A stretch of 7,553 nucleotides of DNA from an uncultured Rhodanobacter sp. (lineage in GTDB: Bacteria > Pseudomonadota > Gammaproteobacteria > Xanthomonadales > Rhodanobacteraceae). The position numbers and the translations under genes are program-made. Every line of letters starts with the position of its first letter. The stretch's first letter is position 1. The notes beneath the pieces were generated by a model. The model was not told the DNA's origin. It saw only the letters and a program-made list of their open reading frames with translations, and made no database searches. Of the stretch, positions 1 through 5,799 are shown one piece after another. Where the stretch lies: contig CAIKJM010000168.1 of NCBI GenBank assembly GCA_903827735.1, positions 1-7,553 of the forward strand. The letters are read 5' to 3'.

Positions 1-64
1 CGATGAGATGAATCTCGCGCGCGTCGACTAGCGGGGTAATCAGCGGTTTGCCGTCGTCAGTCAT
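1..64 (-). CDS. rapZ: Probable RapZ (RNase adaptor / nucleotide-binding protein), N-terminal fragment
   Basis: Only the first 21 codons are present; the window edge cuts the gene. The visible N-terminus reads MTDDGKPLITPLVDAREIHLI, ending just where RapZ proteins enter a hydrophobic strand leading to the P-loop, so no diagnostic motif is visible. The ATG lies 4 bases after the hprK stop, with a GGTGAT-like purine stretch inside the end of hprK as a possible ribosome-binding site, so translation is probably coupled to hprK. The identification rests mainly on gene order: in related genomes rapZ follows hprK, and in E. coli rapZ follows hpf-ptsN. RapZ binds small RNAs and directs RNase E to regulate glmS mRNA, hence amino-sugar supply for peptidoglycan and lipopolysaccharide. 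An alternative is another PTS-linked gene such as an EIIA of the mannose family. Confidence 0.55.
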   Translation of the reverse strand, partial: MTDDGKPLITPLVDAREIHLI

Positions 65-68
65 GCCA

Positions 69-1019
69 TCACCAGGGTGGTAGCCGGTTCAGTTGATGCG
101 CTTGGCGATCGATAAAGGTCTGCGCCGGGTCGATGCCCTTGCTCTTCAGCGCGTGACTGCGCACCGCAGCCTCCACCAGCACGGCGAGGTTGCGTCCCGG
201 CGCCACCGGGATGGTGATCATCGGCACCGCCACGTCGAAAATTTCGCGATGGCCGATGTCGCCGGTGAGCCGGGTCAGCGCGTCGGTATCCTCGCCGTCG
301 CGCAGTGGCTTGAGGTGGATCACCAGACGTAGGTACTTGGACGGCTTGACCGACATGTGGCCGAACATCTCGCGGATATTGAGCACGCCCAGGCCGCGCA
401 CTTCGAGCAGATCCTGCAGCAGCTCGGGGCAGGTGCCGTCGATCACGTCCGGCGCGATCAGGGTGAACTCGGTGGCGTCATCGGCGACCAAGCGATGGCC
501 GCGGCTGATCAGCTCCAGCGCGAGCTCGCTCTTGCCCGAGCCGGCTTCGCCTGTGATCAGCACGCCGATCGAAAACACTTCCAGAAACACGCCGTGCAGC
601 GTGGTTTTGGCGGCCAGCAGGCGAGCCAGGTGATATTGCAGATAGGTCAGCAGCTCGTGCCCGCGCTTGGGGCTGATCCACAGCGGGGTATTGGTTTCTT
701 CGGCGACTTCGCGCAGGTCCGACGGAATCGCCTGATCCTTGCTAATGATCAGCGCCACCGGCTGGTATGCGGCGACTTTGTGGATCACTTCCCAGCGCTG
801 GCGCGAATCCAGCCCGTCGAGAAAATTCAGCTCTTCGGTGCCGACGATCTGGATCTTGTTCGGGTAGATGACGTTGAGATAGCCGATCAACGACGGCCGG
901 CGCGACTGCGCCGCGCCTGGATCGAGCGCACGCGCCTCACCCCGCATGCCGGAAATCCAGCGCAAGCCCATGCGTTCGTGAACGCCATCGTAAAGTTGTC
1001 GCGCGCTGATTCGATCCAA
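69..1019 (-). CDS. hprK: HPr kinase/phosphorylase
   Basis: This enzyme phosphorylates and dephosphorylates a serine of the PTS carrier HPr, setting PTS activity in the cytoplasm. The protein is 316 residues from the chosen start. It has an N-terminal HprK domain (about 1-125) and a C-terminal kinase domain with P-loop GEAGSGKS (157-164), a His in HGVF (142), the VADD acidic pair (180-181) and the family signature LEVRGLGVLNIREMFG (about 205-220). All key residues seem intact. I chose the TTG at 1019 because AAGGA stands 6 bases before it and the length then fits the remembered Xanthomonas protein. An upstream in-frame ATG at 1076 would add 19 residues (MVTLPRRPTG...) that look unlike the family and has no clear ribosome-binding site. 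The gene sits where E. coli carries ptsN and is followed at 4 bases by probable rapZ. HPr itself is presumably further downstream, outside the window. Confidence 0.95.
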   Translation of the reverse strand: MDRISARQLYDGVHERMGLRWISGMRGEARALDPGAAQSRRPSLIGYLNVIYPNKIQIVGTEELNFLDGLDSRQRWEVIHKVAAYQPVALIISKDQAIPSDLREVAEETNTPLWISPKRGHELLTYLQYHLARLLAAKTTLHGVFLEVFSIGVLITGEAGSGKSELALELISRGHRLVADDATEFTLIAPDVIDGTCPELLQDLLEVRGLGVLNIREMFGHMSVKPSKYLRLVIHLKPLRDGEDTDALTRLTGDIGHREIFDVAVPMITIPVAPGRNLAVLVEAAVRSHALKSKGIDPAQTFIDRQAHQLNRLPPW

Positions 1020-1025
1020 GGCCGG

Positions 1026-1030
1026 TCCTT
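1026..1030 (-). promoter_or_regulatory. Ribosome-binding site for hprK TTG start
   Basis: AAGGA on the minus strand lies 6 bases before the TTG at 1019. This good match favours the TTG over the upstream in-frame ATG at 1076, which is preceded by CTGGCACA and no purine-rich site. Confidence 0.6.
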
Positions 1031-1140
1031 CGCGCCGCGATGACAGCCCGGTGGGCCGGCGCGGCAGCGTGACCATTGTGCCAGTTTGGACGTGGTGGCG
1101 CTCAGGCTGCGGCCTTTCAGCCTGTGCCTTGCAAATGAAT

Positions 1141-1185
1141 CGGCCCGCCGTGCCACCGATCCTAAATCGATGGCGGAGCGGGCCG
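1141..1185 (-). terminator. Long imperfect hairpin between hpf and hprK (possible terminator or attenuator)
   Basis: Outer arms CGGCCCGC (1141-1148) and GCGGGCCG (1178-1185) pair perfectly. Inner arms at 1152-1160 and 1166-1174 pair over 9 positions around a 5-base loop. Read as minus-strand RNA, the one inner mismatch becomes a U-G wobble and another U-G pair extends the outer stem, leaving a 2x2 internal loop. The structure is therefore stronger in the direction of hpf transcription. It starts 11 bases after the hpf stop and is followed by ATTCATTTGC, a poor U-tract. It could be a weak terminator, an attenuator lowering hprK-rapZ expression, or an mRNA-stabilising 3' structure. Confidence 0.5.
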
Positions 1186-1196
1186 TAGCGTGGGGT

Positions 1197-1520
1197 TTAC
1201 ACCGCCAGGCGGACTTCGCGCGCCTCGCGCTGGTGTTTGTCGCAGACTTTTTCTCGATGCTTGCGCAGCTGGCAAAGCAGCTTGTCGAACATCACATCGA
1301 TGGAGACGTACATATCGGTTTCAGCGGCTTCGGCGTGCAGGGTAGCGCCGGTGGTGGCCAGGGTGCCTTCAACAAACTGCTGCAGCTTGTCGACGGAGAT
1401 GACGACGGAGAGGCTGATCAGCCGGTTGTCCAGTCGCGTGAGTTTGTCGAGCTTCGCAGTAACGTGGTCCCGTAAGGCCTGAGTGACTTCAATATGCTGA
1501 CCGCTGAGTTGGAATTGCAT
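1197..1520 (-). CDS. hpf: Ribosome hibernation promoting factor, short form (HPF/YfiA family)
   Basis: HPF binds the 30S subunit in the mRNA/tRNA channel and helps store idle ribosomes as 100S dimers. The protein is 107 residues, in the range of the short form (E. coli HPF about 95, YfiA about 113), and lacks the C-terminal dimerisation domain of long HPFs. The family pattern is clear: the opening MQFQLSGQHIEVTQALRDHV parallels E. coli HPF, followed by ATLHAEAAETDMYVSIDVMFDKL and a basic helix QLRKHREK. The ATG at 1520 has an excellent ribosome-binding site, AGAGGAGG at 1526-1533, 5 bases upstream, stronger than most others here. It lies 149 bases downstream of rpoN, the same order as in E. 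coli. The leader may carry its own promoter, but no convincing -35/-10 pair was found. Confidence 0.95.
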   Translation of the reverse strand: MQFQLSGQHIEVTQALRDHVTAKLDKLTRLDNRLISLSVVISVDKLQQFVEGTLATTGATLHAEAAETDMYVSIDVMFDKLLCQLRKHREKVCDKHQREAREVRLAV

Positions 1521-1544
1521 GGGCGCCTCCTCTGTTGGTGCATT

Positions 1545-1588
1545 TGCCGCATTTCGCGGCGGGTGCGACGGGCCTCTGTCATGCGGCA
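1545..1588 (-). promoter_or_regulatory. hpf leader with two mutually exclusive hairpins
   Basis: In the minus-strand leader of hpf, just upstream of the AGAGGAGG site, GCCGC (1556-1560) pairs with GCGGC (1546-1550) around the loop GAAAT. The segment at 1545-1552 also pairs perfectly over 8 bases with 1581-1588. Only one of the two stems can form at a time. Neither covers the ribosome-binding site, so a regulatory role is a guess. The rest of the 149-base rpoN-hpf gap shows no further clear site. Confidence 0.25.
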
Positions 1589-1669
1589 GGCGACGCGTCG
1601 TTTATCACTCTCTACAGGTATGTGGACGCTTTGGGCAGGGACAAGTTCCCTCCAGGATTCCGCGATCTG

Positions 1670-3148
1670 TCAGTTGGCGCGCTGACGTTCGCTGGAGCTG
1701 GGGATGCGCAGGCCTTCGCGATATTTGGCGACGGTGCGGCGGGCAACCTGGATGCCTTTGCGATGAAGTTCCTCGGCGATGGCTTGGTCGGATAAGGGTT
1801 TGCGCGCGTCTTCGGCGCCGATGAGCTTGCGCAGCATCGCCTGGATCGCGGTGGCCGATGCGCTGCCGCCGTCTTCAGTGGAGACGCCGCTGGAGAAAAA
1901 ATATTTCAACTCGAACGTACCACGTGGCGTATGCAAATATTTGCGCGTTGTCACACGGGAGATGGTCGACTCGTGCATGCCGACTTCTTCGGCCACTTCG
2001 CGCAGCACCAGCGGGTGCATTGCCTCCGGGCCGTAGTCTAGAAAGGCGCTCTGCCGGCGAACGATGACCTCGGCGACCTTGAGCAGCGTTTCGGCGCGCG
2101 ATTCCAGGCTCTTGATCAGCCAGCGCGCCTCCTGCAGCTGGCCGCGCATCCAGCTGGCGTCTTCGCCGCGGGCGCGGGCGATCAGGCCGCAGTAGTGCTG
2201 GTTGAGCCCCAGCTTGGGCTGGCAGTCGGCGTTGAGGCTAACCCGCCAGCGGGTGCCGTCGCGCAGGGCGTAGACGTCGGGCGCCACGTATTCCACCGGC
2301 GTGGCGTCGAAGGCTGCGCCGGGGCGTGGGTCGAGGCTGCGAATGAGCAGGGCGGCACAGACCACGTCGTCTTCAGTGACGCGCAGGCGCCGCGCCAGGC
2401 GCGCTCTATCGTTGCGCGCCAGCAGCTCCAGCTCGGTGTCGACGATGCGTAGCGCCAGATCGCGATGCGGCGTGTCGGCGGCGAACTGCTCCAGCTGCAC
2501 GCGCAGGCAGTCGCGCAGGTCCAGGCTGCCCACGCCGGCAGGGTCGAAGCCCTGCAAGCGCCTGCGCACGGCATCCATCTCCTCAATGCTGGCGCGGATA
2601 CCTTCCGGCAGCGCCGTCAGCAGGGTTTCCAGACTCTCGTCGAGATAGCCGTCGGCATTTATCGCATCGATGAGCACGGCGGCGATGGCGTGCTGGCGTG
2701 GATTGAGCGAAGCCATGTTGAGCTGCCACAGCAGGTGCTGCTGCAGCGTTTCGGGCGCGGCGTTCTGTGGTTCGAAATCTTCGTCGCCGCGCGAGGCCGT
2801 GCTGCTGCTCTTGCTGCCCAGGCTGCTGCTGGAGAAATCGATCGGCGACTCGGCCGCACCGCCGCCGTCGGCCCATTCGCTGGTGTCGTCGTTGCTGTTG
2901 TCGTTTTCGGTGCCTGCGGCAGCGCTGGGTCGCTCCGGGCTGACGTACTCGGTATCGTCATCCGCGCCGTCGGCCGGCTCGACGTCCTCGCTTTCTTCGG
3001 CGAACTCGAGCAGCGGGTTGCTCTCGGCGATCTGGCGCAGTTCCGCTTCCAGCTCCAGCTGCGACAGTTGCAACAGCCGAATGGCCTGCTGCAGTTGCGG
3101 CGTCAGGGTCAGCTGCTGATGAAGGCGAAACTGGAGAGCAGGTTTCAT
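1670..3148 (-). CDS. rpoN: RNA polymerase sigma-54 factor
   Basis: RpoN directs RNA polymerase to -24/-12 promoters that need an ATP-driven enhancer-binding activator. The 492-residue protein shows all expected parts. A Gln/Leu-rich Region I (about 1-47, QQLTLTPQLQQAIRLLQLSQ) contacts activators. An acidic, Ser-rich Region II linker follows (about 48-130), then the core-binding domain (about 135-330). A helix-turn-helix lies near 380-410 (LREVAEEVGMHESTISRVTT), and the invariant RpoN box ARRTVAKYRE is at 469-478. The start chosen is the ATG at 3148 giving MKPALQ, the usual family opening, with a weak CAGG 5 bases upstream. A longer in-frame reading to 3295 would add 49 residues, overlap lptB and look unlike the family. 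It follows lptB after 100 bases and precedes hpf, the standard proteobacterial order. The Region II linker is long but normal in kind. Confidence 0.97.
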   Translation of the reverse strand: MKPALQFRLHQQLTLTPQLQQAIRLLQLSQLELEAELRQIAESNPLLEFAEESEDVEPADGADDDTEYVSPERPSAAAGTENDNSNDDTSEWADGGGAAESPIDFSSSSLGSKSSSTASRGDEDFEPQNAAPETLQQHLLWQLNMASLNPRQHAIAAVLIDAINADGYLDESLETLLTALPEGIRASIEEMDAVRRRLQGFDPAGVGSLDLRDCLRVQLEQFAADTPHRDLALRIVDTELELLARNDRARLARRLRVTEDDVVCAALLIRSLDPRPGAAFDATPVEYVAPDVYALRDGTRWRVSLNADCQPKLGLNQHYCGLIARARGEDASWMRGQLQEARWLIKSLESRAETLLKVAEVIVRRQSAFLDYGPEAMHPLVLREVAEEVGMHESTISRVTTRKYLHTPRGTFELKYFFSSGVSTEDGGSASATAIQAMLRKLIGAEDARKPLSDQAIAEELHRKGIQVARRTVAKYREGLRIPSSSERQRAN

Positions 3149-3187
3149 GCCAGCCTGTTCGGAGGAACTGGCGAACATCCTAACGCG

Positions 3188-3205
3188 TGGCCGCGGATGC
3201 GGCCA
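3188..3205 (-). other. GC-rich hairpin in the lptB-rpoN gap
   Basis: TGGCCGC and GCGGCCA (7 bp) flank a 4-base loop, about 40 bases upstream of the rpoN ATG. No T-run follows on either strand, so it is not a standard terminator. It may be a leader structure of rpoN mRNA or an operon-internal stability element. The rest of this 100-base gap shows no clear promoter. Confidence 0.4.
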
Positions 3206-3248
3206 TAGGCGTGTGCGAATGGTGAAGGCGGATGCCCTGACCAAAGTC

Positions 3249-3968
3249 TCAAAGACGGAATTCGCGCCCCAGGTAGACCTCACGGACCTTCTCATCGGCC
3301 AGGATGTGGGCCGGCGTCCCCCGCGACAGCACTTCGCCGTCGCTGAGGATATAGGCGCGATCGCAGATGCCGAGGGTTTCGCGCACGTTGTGATCGGTGA
3401 TCAGCACGCCGATGCCGCGTTCTTTCAAGTGCCGCACGATGCGCTGAATTTCGCCGACCGAGATCGGGTCGACGCCCGCAAAGGGCTCGTCCAGCAGCAT
3501 GTAGCGCGGTTGGGCGGCTAGCGCGCGGGCAATTTCCACCCGTCGACGTTCGCCGCCGGACAAGCTGATGCCCTTCTGGTCGGCGATGTGGCCAATCTTT
3601 AGCTCGTCGAGCAGGCTTTCCAGTTCGCTGGCGCGCTGCTGCTGGCTGAGGCCATCGCGCAGCTCAAGCACCGCCAGGATGTTGTCGGACACGCTGAGTC
3701 GGCGGAACACCGATGCCTCCTGCGGCAGGTAGCCGATGCCCAGCTTGGCGCGCGAGTGCATTGGCAGGCCGGTAATGTCCTGCTTGTCCAGCTTGATGCT
3801 GCCGGCGTCGGCTTCGATCAGCCCGACCACCATGTAGAAGCAGGTAGTCTTGCCGGCGCCGTTAGGTCCGAGCAGACCAACCACTTCACCCTCGCGGATG
3901 GAGAACGCAAAGTCACGCACGACCTGGCGCGCCTTGAAACTTTTTTGCAGACCTTCGGCAGAGAGCAT
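3249..3968 (-). CDS. lptB: Lipopolysaccharide export ABC transporter, ATP-binding protein LptB
   Basis: LptB is the cytoplasmic ATPase of LptB2FGC, which pulls lipopolysaccharide from the inner membrane into the LptA bridge. The 239-residue protein has every ABC element in order: Walker A GPNGAGKT (34-41), Q-loop Gln in LPQEAS (83), signature LSGGE (136-140), Walker B LLDEPFAGVD (158-167, catalytic Glu 161) and H-loop His in ITDHN (193). The LptB-typical stretches GIGYLPQEASVFRRLSV and ITDHNVRETL separate it from other ABC ATPases. The ATG at 3968 is 3 bases after the lptA stop and has no good ribosome-binding site, so translation is probably coupled to lptA. The membrane partners LptF and LptG are not in the window, as in E. 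coli where they are encoded elsewhere. Confidence 0.97.
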   Translation of the reverse strand: MLSAEGLQKSFKARQVVRDFAFSIREGEVVGLLGPNGAGKTTCFYMVVGLIEADAGSIKLDKQDITGLPMHSRAKLGIGYLPQEASVFRRLSVSDNILAVLELRDGLSQQQRASELESLLDELKIGHIADQKGISLSGGERRRVEIARALAAQPRYMLLDEPFAGVDPISVGEIQRIVRHLKERGIGVLITDHNVRETLGICDRAYILSDGEVLSRGTPAHILADEKVREVYLGREFRL

Positions 3969-3971
3969 CGG

Positions 3972-4595
3972 TTATCGCTGCTTGGACGGGGGCATGCTGC
4001 TGGCAGGAGCAGGCGTCGCCGCCGGCGGTGCGGCGGCAGGCTTGGCGCCGGTGGCTGGCGTCTGCGGTTTCGGCAGAATGACCATGTGGACCTGGCCGTC
4101 GCTGCCGCTGGTACCGGTCATCTGCTGAGTCTGCGTGTTGTAGGTCAGCTTGTCGCCGTGCGACTCGCCGCGGCCCTGCTGGTGCACAACGGCATGGCCG
4201 GTCAGCACGGCGATGCCGTTGATGTTGTCGTAGTCCAGCGTGTCGGCGTCGCCGGTCATCAGGTTGCCGGCGTCGTCGATCTGCTCGATGTGTGCCAGCT
4301 TGCCCGGCGCAGCAATGACGTGGATATGGCTGATCTGCGTATCCCCATCAATGTTGAGCAGCGCCTTGTCACCGGTCATCTTCAGCGTGCCCTGGACCGC
4401 GACAACGTTGCCAGTCAGTGTGGTGACGGTGTTCGGCATGTTGTAGCCATCGGTGGATGTGGCATGCAGATCCATCGGCTTTTGTCGATCATCCTGTCTT
4501 GCTATCGCTGGCTGCAGCGCGAGCAGGCTTAGGAGTAGAAGACCGGCCAGTAGACGATTTGGGCGTGCGTGGCGGGAAAGTGATGTGGGAAGCAT
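3972..4595 (-). CDS. lptA: Lipopolysaccharide export periplasmic protein LptA
   Basis: LptA oligomers form the periplasmic bridge that carries lipopolysaccharide from LptC to the outer-membrane LptD. The 207-residue precursor starts with a classic Sec signal: basic RHARPNR (8-14), a Leu-rich core (15-27) and a probable cut after AIA (30-32). The OstA/LptA beta-jellyroll domain follows (about 40-175), with family-like TLTGNVVAVQGTLKMTGDKA and HGDKLTYNTQTQQMTG. The last 30 or so residues are a Pro/Ala-rich low-complexity tail, which together with the signal explains why it is longer than E. coli LptA (185). The start at 4595 is supported by GGAG 7 bases upstream and by the signal peptide beginning there. 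An upstream start at 4631 would only add 12 atypical residues. The first 107 bases overlap the 3' end of lptC in the +1 frame. Confidence 0.93.
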   Translation of the reverse strand: MLPTSLSRHARPNRLLAGLLLLSLLALQPAIARQDDRQKPMDLHATSTDGYNMPNTVTTLTGNVVAVQGTLKMTGDKALLNIDGDTQISHIHVIAAPGKLAHIEQIDDAGNLMTGDADTLDYDNINGIAVLTGHAVVHQQGRGESHGDKLTYNTQTQQMTGTSGSDGQVHMVILPKPQTPATGAKPAAAPPAATPAPASSMPPSKQR

Positions 4596-5169
4596 CGAGC
4601 AGCTCCAGATGATTGTCGTTGAGACTGGCACGCATGCCGACTCCGCTTATTGTACGTTGGCCTTGCACGATATTTGCCGGTTCGGCGGTTTCCATGCGCT
4701 GTTCCTTCGGCCACGCGGTCACTTCCGACGTATGCATGATCGTTTCGGCCTGCGCGACGCCCTTGGCATCGACGTAGGCCGGACGGTGCAGGTACACCGG
4801 TCCCTGCAGTTTAAGCAGGGTGCCTTCCTTGTTGACCCAGCCGTAAAGGGAGTTGCCGTCCCAGTCCGGCAGGCCAGGCACCTTGGGCGGCAGCTGGAAG
4901 GTGGGCGTATTGAGATACAGCGATTCGTCGTCCTCGCGCCGTTCGATATGCGGCGACTGCAGGCGCATGCTCTGCTTGCCCAACACGTCGTATTCCGTGA
5001 CGTGGCTGTTGATAAGCGTGTAGCCCGAGCGCGGTGGGCCGACAAAATCGTTCGGCGCGACCGCTGGGCCGATCCACCACAGCACCAGCTGACCGACACC
5101 GGCCAGCAGGGCAATGGCTACCGTGGCGGCCAGTACGCTTCGATCGCGCAGATAGCGGCGGATATTCAA
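4489..5169 (-). CDS. lptC: Lipopolysaccharide export inner-membrane protein LptC
   Basis: LptC is anchored in the inner membrane and hands lipopolysaccharide from LptB2FG to LptA. The 226-residue protein has a short basic N-terminus (NIRRYLRDR), one membrane segment (about 11-33) and a periplasmic LptC domain (about 45-200), including YTLINSHVTEYDVLGKQSMR, HTSEVTAWPKEQRMETAEP and a closing NDNHLELLDASHITF. It begins with TTG overlapping the kdsC stop as TTGA, with no other in-frame start upstream. This implies coupling, as no strong ribosome-binding site is seen. It is longer than E. coli LptC (191). The extra C-terminal stretch (about 192-226, rich in Ser, Thr, Pro, Lys, Ala) is exactly the part that overlaps lptA in another frame. 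The sequence is more divergent than its neighbours, which is normal for LptC; identity rests on topology, motifs and position. Confidence 0.9.
   Translation of the reverse strand: MNIRRYLRDRSVLAATVAIALLAGVGQLVLWWIGPAVAPNDFVGPPRSGYTLINSHVTEYDVLGKQSMRLQSPHIERREDDESLYLNTPTFQLPPKVPGLPDWDGNSLYGWVNKEGTLLKLQGPVYLHRPAYVDAKGVAQAETIMHTSEVTAWPKEQRMETAEPANIVQGQRTISGVGMRASLNDNHLELLDASHITFPPRTPKSSTGRSSTPKPARAAASDSKTG
4603..4606 (-). promoter_or_regulatory. Ribosome-binding site for lptA inside lptC
   Basis: GGAG on the minus strand lies 7 bases before the lptA ATG at 4595, within the lptC coding sequence. It supports the start at 4595 and therefore the 107-base lptC/lptA overlap. Confidence 0.55.
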
Positions 5170-5711
5170 TGCGACGGCACCGCGGCAGCGTCTTTGCCCT
5201 GCGCATGCAGGATCAGATCACACACCTCGCGCGCCGCACCCAGCCCGCCGCTTTTCGCGGTCTGCCAGTGCGCCTGCTCGGCCACCACCGGATGCGCGTT
5301 GGCCACCGCTACCGCGAGCCCGGCGAGTTTCATCGGGGGCAGGTCGGGCAGATCGTCGCCGACGAAGGCGGCCTGTTCGGTGGTGAGGTTGAGTGCGTCC
5401 AGCAGTTCAAGCAGGCAGGCGGCCTTGTTATCCTGAGCTTGATAGACGTGTTCGATGCCAAGCTCTTCGGCGCGCAGCGCTACCGGATGGCTGATCCTTG
5501 CGCTGATGATCGCCACAACTACGCCGTTCTGCTTCAACCGTTTCAGGCCAAGCCCATCGTGCACATGAAACACCTTGGTTTCGCGGCCGTCTTCGCCATA
5601 CCAGAGCCGACCGTCGGTCAGCGTGCCGTCCACGTCGAACACGGCGACGCGAATATTGGCCGCGCGGGCGAGGATGTCGGGAGGGACGTCAGTAAGGTAA
5701 TTAATGGGCAT
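5166..5711 (-). CDS. kdsC: 3-deoxy-D-manno-octulosonate 8-phosphate phosphatase (HAD family)
   Basis: KdsC removes phosphate from KDO-8-phosphate to give KDO, the first inner-core sugar of lipopolysaccharide. The 181-residue protein has the C0-type HAD layout. Motif I is FDVDGTLTDG (Asp 26, Asp 28), motif II is IISAR (about 68-72), a Lys lies at 96 in QDNK, and motif IV is GDDLPD (Asp 119, Asp 120). The C-terminal GGLGAAREVCDLIL parallels the active-site tail of E. coli KdsC (188 residues). The ATG at 5711 gives MPINYLTDVPPD, close to remembered Xanthomonas proteins. There is no purine-rich ribosome-binding site before it (CATCATCCC), which is odd, so translation may depend on read-on from kdsD or on an unusual initiation. 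A longer in-frame reading up to 5822 would run through the repeat region and into kdsD and has no family support. The stop overlaps the lptC start. Confidence 0.94.
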   Translation of the reverse strand: MPINYLTDVPPDILARAANIRVAVFDVDGTLTDGRLWYGEDGRETKVFHVHDGLGLKRLKQNGVVVAIISARISHPVALRAEELGIEHVYQAQDNKAACLLELLDALNLTTEQAAFVGDDLPDLPPMKLAGLAVAVANAHPVVAEQAHWQTAKSGGLGAAREVCDLILHAQGKDAAAVPSH

Positions 5712-5760
5712 GGGATGATGTTCTAAGGAGAGCCAAGTCAAGAGCAGCGTGTTTGATTTT

Positions 5761-5799
5761 TCTGATTTGCCAAGTCTGATTTGCCGAATCAAATCAGAC
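5761..5799 (-). repeat. Direct repeat plus 10-bp perfect hairpin at the kdsD stop
   Basis: TCTGATTTGCC occurs twice, at 5761-5771 and 5775-5785, a 14-base spacing. The second copy starts the arm GTCTGATTTG (5774-5783), which pairs perfectly with CAAATCAGAC (5790-5799) around a 6-base loop. The first copy could pair with the same right arm over 9 bases. On the transcribed minus strand, the kdsD stop codon (5794-5796) lies inside the stem. AT-rich sequence around 5751-5760 looks like a third, decayed copy. No U-tract follows in either direction, so it is not a plain terminator. Confidence 0.6.

Noticed and set aside
357..1043. 228-residue plus-strand open frame antisense to hprK
   Set aside because: Composition (Gln, Ala, Arg, His rich, no motif) is typical of the shadow of a GC-rich gene; hprK on the other strand is unmistakable.
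1591..1600. Perfect 10-base palindrome CGACGCGTCG between rpoN and hpf
   Set aside because: Too short to stand out in GC-rich DNA, with no second copy or flanking structure to suggest an operator.
2799..2840. Run of CTG/CTT-like triplets on the plus strand inside rpoN
   Set aside because: It encodes the Ser-rich linker of RpoN Region II, ordinary low-complexity coding sequence.
3149..3295. N-terminal extension of rpoN by 49 residues
   Set aside because: It overlaps lptB and lacks family similarity; MKPALQFRLHQQL is the standard RpoN opening.
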